Below the pieces are notes generated by a model that did not search any database, was not told where the DNA came from, and saw nothing but the letters and a program-made list of their open reading frames with translations. Below are positions 7,327-8,504 of a stretch of 8,504 nt of DNA, one piece after another; position 1 is the first letter of the stretch; the number at the start of each line of letters is the position of its first letter. The DNA is from Lachnoclostridium sp. UBA3775. GTDB lineage: Bacteria > Bacillota > Clostridia > Lachnospirales > Lachnospiraceae. The stretch covers positions 4,419 through 12,922 of the forward strand of contig DFFN01000174.1 in assembly GCA_002369525.1 (NCBI GenBank), written 5' to 3'. A program made the translations under genes and the position numbers.

Positions 7327-7965
7327 ATGGAGGATAATAAAAACGAAGAATTTTCCATGGAGCAGATGGAAGAAGAAACTAAGATGATGCTGAGACTAAG
7401 ATATCTCGACAGTTCAAACGCCCATTTTGAACGAACAAAAGGAGGCTTTGTTTCGCTGTTGGTAAAGACCGGGGAAAAGCAGAAAAATAAAGGGCTGTAC
7501 GGTCAGGAAACAACGAGGATAGACGGAAGCGACGAGGAGGGAAACATTACAGAGTTTTACAAAAGGGTAAACTTTTTCAGCGGCTTTCCGTTCACGGATC
7601 CGGGCCGTTACATTTCCGTGCGCGAAGCAAGCGAAAAGGCTCCGGAAATAGGTGTGATAAAGGATATTGAAAAGGATCTGGATGCAGAGAGCATAAAAAT
7701 GGTAAAGGAACAGCTTGCCATCAGATATTTTACGCCTGTGATCACGAAGATAAACAATATAAAGGAGCAGCACGGCTTCGCTTACTGGGATGTGGAAACG
7801 AAGCAGGGCAGATGTCGCTTTACCATCAGGCTGAATTCAAACAGCGTGATATATCTAAACGATGTGAGGCTTTTGATCACAGACCTTGACGAGAACCGCT
7901 TTGAAATCCCCGATTATACCAGGCTTAGCGGCAGGGAACTGAAAAAGCTGGATCTGTTTTTATAG
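7327..7965 (+). CDS. DUF1854 family protein, partner of the flanking ABC genes
   Basis: A 212-residue soluble protein with the hallmarks of DUF1854 (PF08909) as I know the family: FPFTDPGRYISVR at residues 87-99, EIGVIKDIEKDL shortly after, RYFTP at 133-137, FAYWDVETKQG around W154, and ENRFEIPD at 189-196. The first 35 residues are an acidic, Glu/Met-rich leader outside the domain. It has no signal peptide or membrane segment. The start follows an AGAGG site about five bases upstream. It sits 13 bp after one ABC gene and 20 bp before the next, so the three are surely co-transcribed. DUF1854 genes are known beside ABC exporters, including ones linked to cyanophycin metabolism in proteobacteria, but no biochemical role is established. 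I infer a cytoplasmic accessory subunit or regulator of the exporter. Confidence 0.87.
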   Translation: MEDNKNEEFSMEQMEEETKMMLRLRYLDSSNAHFERTKGGFVSLLVKTGEKQKNKGLYGQETTRIDGSDEEGNITEFYKRVNFFSGFPFTDPGRYISVREASEKAPEIGVIKDIEKDLDAESIKMVKEQLAIRYFTPVITKINNIKEQHGFAYWDVETKQGRCRFTIRLNSNSVIYLNDVRLLITDLDENRFEIPDYTRLSGRELKKLDLFL

Positions 7966-7985
7966 GATAAAAAGAAGGACGGAAG

Positions 7986-8504
7986 ATGAATTTAAATGTT
8001 GCGATGCCTCTGTCCCTGCAGACGGCATCGGGAATGACAAAAGAAAAGATAAAATACTGCTCGCCCTTTGATATAAGAGGTGACGGCAGCATCACTCAGA
8101 GGGATTCCTTTCTGGCGGTCAGTGCCGATGAGCTCTGTGTGATCGAGGCCGGAAGCGTCAGGGAGAGGATAGGAATATCCGATATCGAAAGGCTTAAATG
8201 CGAGCCCGGTGTGGGACAGGGCATGCTTGTGCTAAAAAGAAGGGACAGGGACTATGACGAGCTTTTCCTTCGCTTTTCACACAAGCATATCAGCCGTATG
8301 GCATATATTGCAAGGGCTGTCGAGATACTTCGCGATAAGGGAAGCGAGAGGATCGTGAGCCTTGAAAGAGAAAAGACCTGTCCGGAATGCGGAAGACCGA
8401 TGCGGGGCAGGACGATATGTCCTTACTGTGCTCACGGCGAGCATAAAAGCGCTTCGCATATGGGCGTGCTCAGGAAATTCGCAAAGCTGTGTTTTTCCTA
8501 CAGG
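7986..8504 (+). CDS. Second ABC exporter subunit, N-terminal part only (PH-like domain and zinc ribbon)
   Basis: An open frame of 173 codons starts at ATG 7986, with AAGGA six bases upstream, and is still open at the window end. Residues 40-118 form a PH-like domain: beta strands such as SFLAVSADELCVIEAG and SDIERLKCEPGVG, then a closing helix around ISRMAYIARAVEILRDKG. A four-cysteine zinc ribbon follows with C132/C135 and C145/C148 (CPECG and CPYC), and then a basic stretch, VLRKFAKLCFSY, matching the point where the first ABC protein enters its membrane domain. IERLK at 67-71 lies 61 residues before the first zinc cysteine, against 63 in the first ABC protein. By this homology and operon position it is almost certainly the partner half-transporter, but its membrane and ATPase domains lie beyond the window and cannot be checked. 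Confidence 0.82.
   Translation, partial: MNLNVAMPLSLQTASGMTKEKIKYCSPFDIRGDGSITQRDSFLAVSADELCVIEAGSVRERIGISDIERLKCEPGVGQGMLVLKRRDRDYDELFLRFSHKHISRMAYIARAVEILRDKGSERIVSLEREKTCPECGRPMRGRTICPYCAHGEHKSASHMGVLRKFAKLCFSYR

Overview
The window looks like chromosomal DNA of a low-to-mid GC Firmicute, most likely a Clostridia/Lachnospiraceae-type anaerobe. The grounds are Gram-positive style ribosome binding sites (AAGGAGG, AAGGAG), sigma-A type promoters, frequent AGA/AGG arginine codons, a DUF436/YwlG-family gene, and a DUF1854/ABC exporter cassette. The genus cannot be fixed from the sequence alone.

Layout. (1) 1-143, minus strand: the 5' end of an unrecognised gene with a strong ribosome binding site, running off the window. 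(2) 144-279: a divergent control region with back-to-back, overlapping promoters and two T-N11-A type sites. (3) 280-1759, plus strand: a LysR-type regulator followed 25 bp later by a TIGR01440/DUF436 (YwlG-like) gene, probably one transcript. (4) 1760-4878: a stand-alone unit with its own promoter, a 984-residue lysine-rich cytoplasmic-looking protein of unknown family, and an intrinsic terminator. (5) 4899-8504: a promoter and a tight operon of ABC exporter half-transporter, DUF1854 protein, and a second protein whose visible N-terminus matches that of the first ABC subunit. The second one is cut by the window end and does not reach its membrane or ATPase domains here.

How the genes work together. 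The LysR protein probably controls the divergent gene and itself through the shared intergenic region. The 984-residue protein stands alone; its only visible architecture is coiled coil plus a degenerate repeat near the C-terminus (two clear copies, one weaker). The ABC-DUF1854-ABC cassette most plausibly makes a heterodimeric exporter with a soluble partner. Both ABC subunits carry the same unusual front end: a PH-like beta domain and then a four-cysteine zinc ribbon placed directly before the membrane domain. This cassette is the most interesting system in the window; its substrate is unknown.

No RNA genes, insertion sequences or CRISPR arrays were seen. The long opposite-strand frames are shadows of the genes listed.
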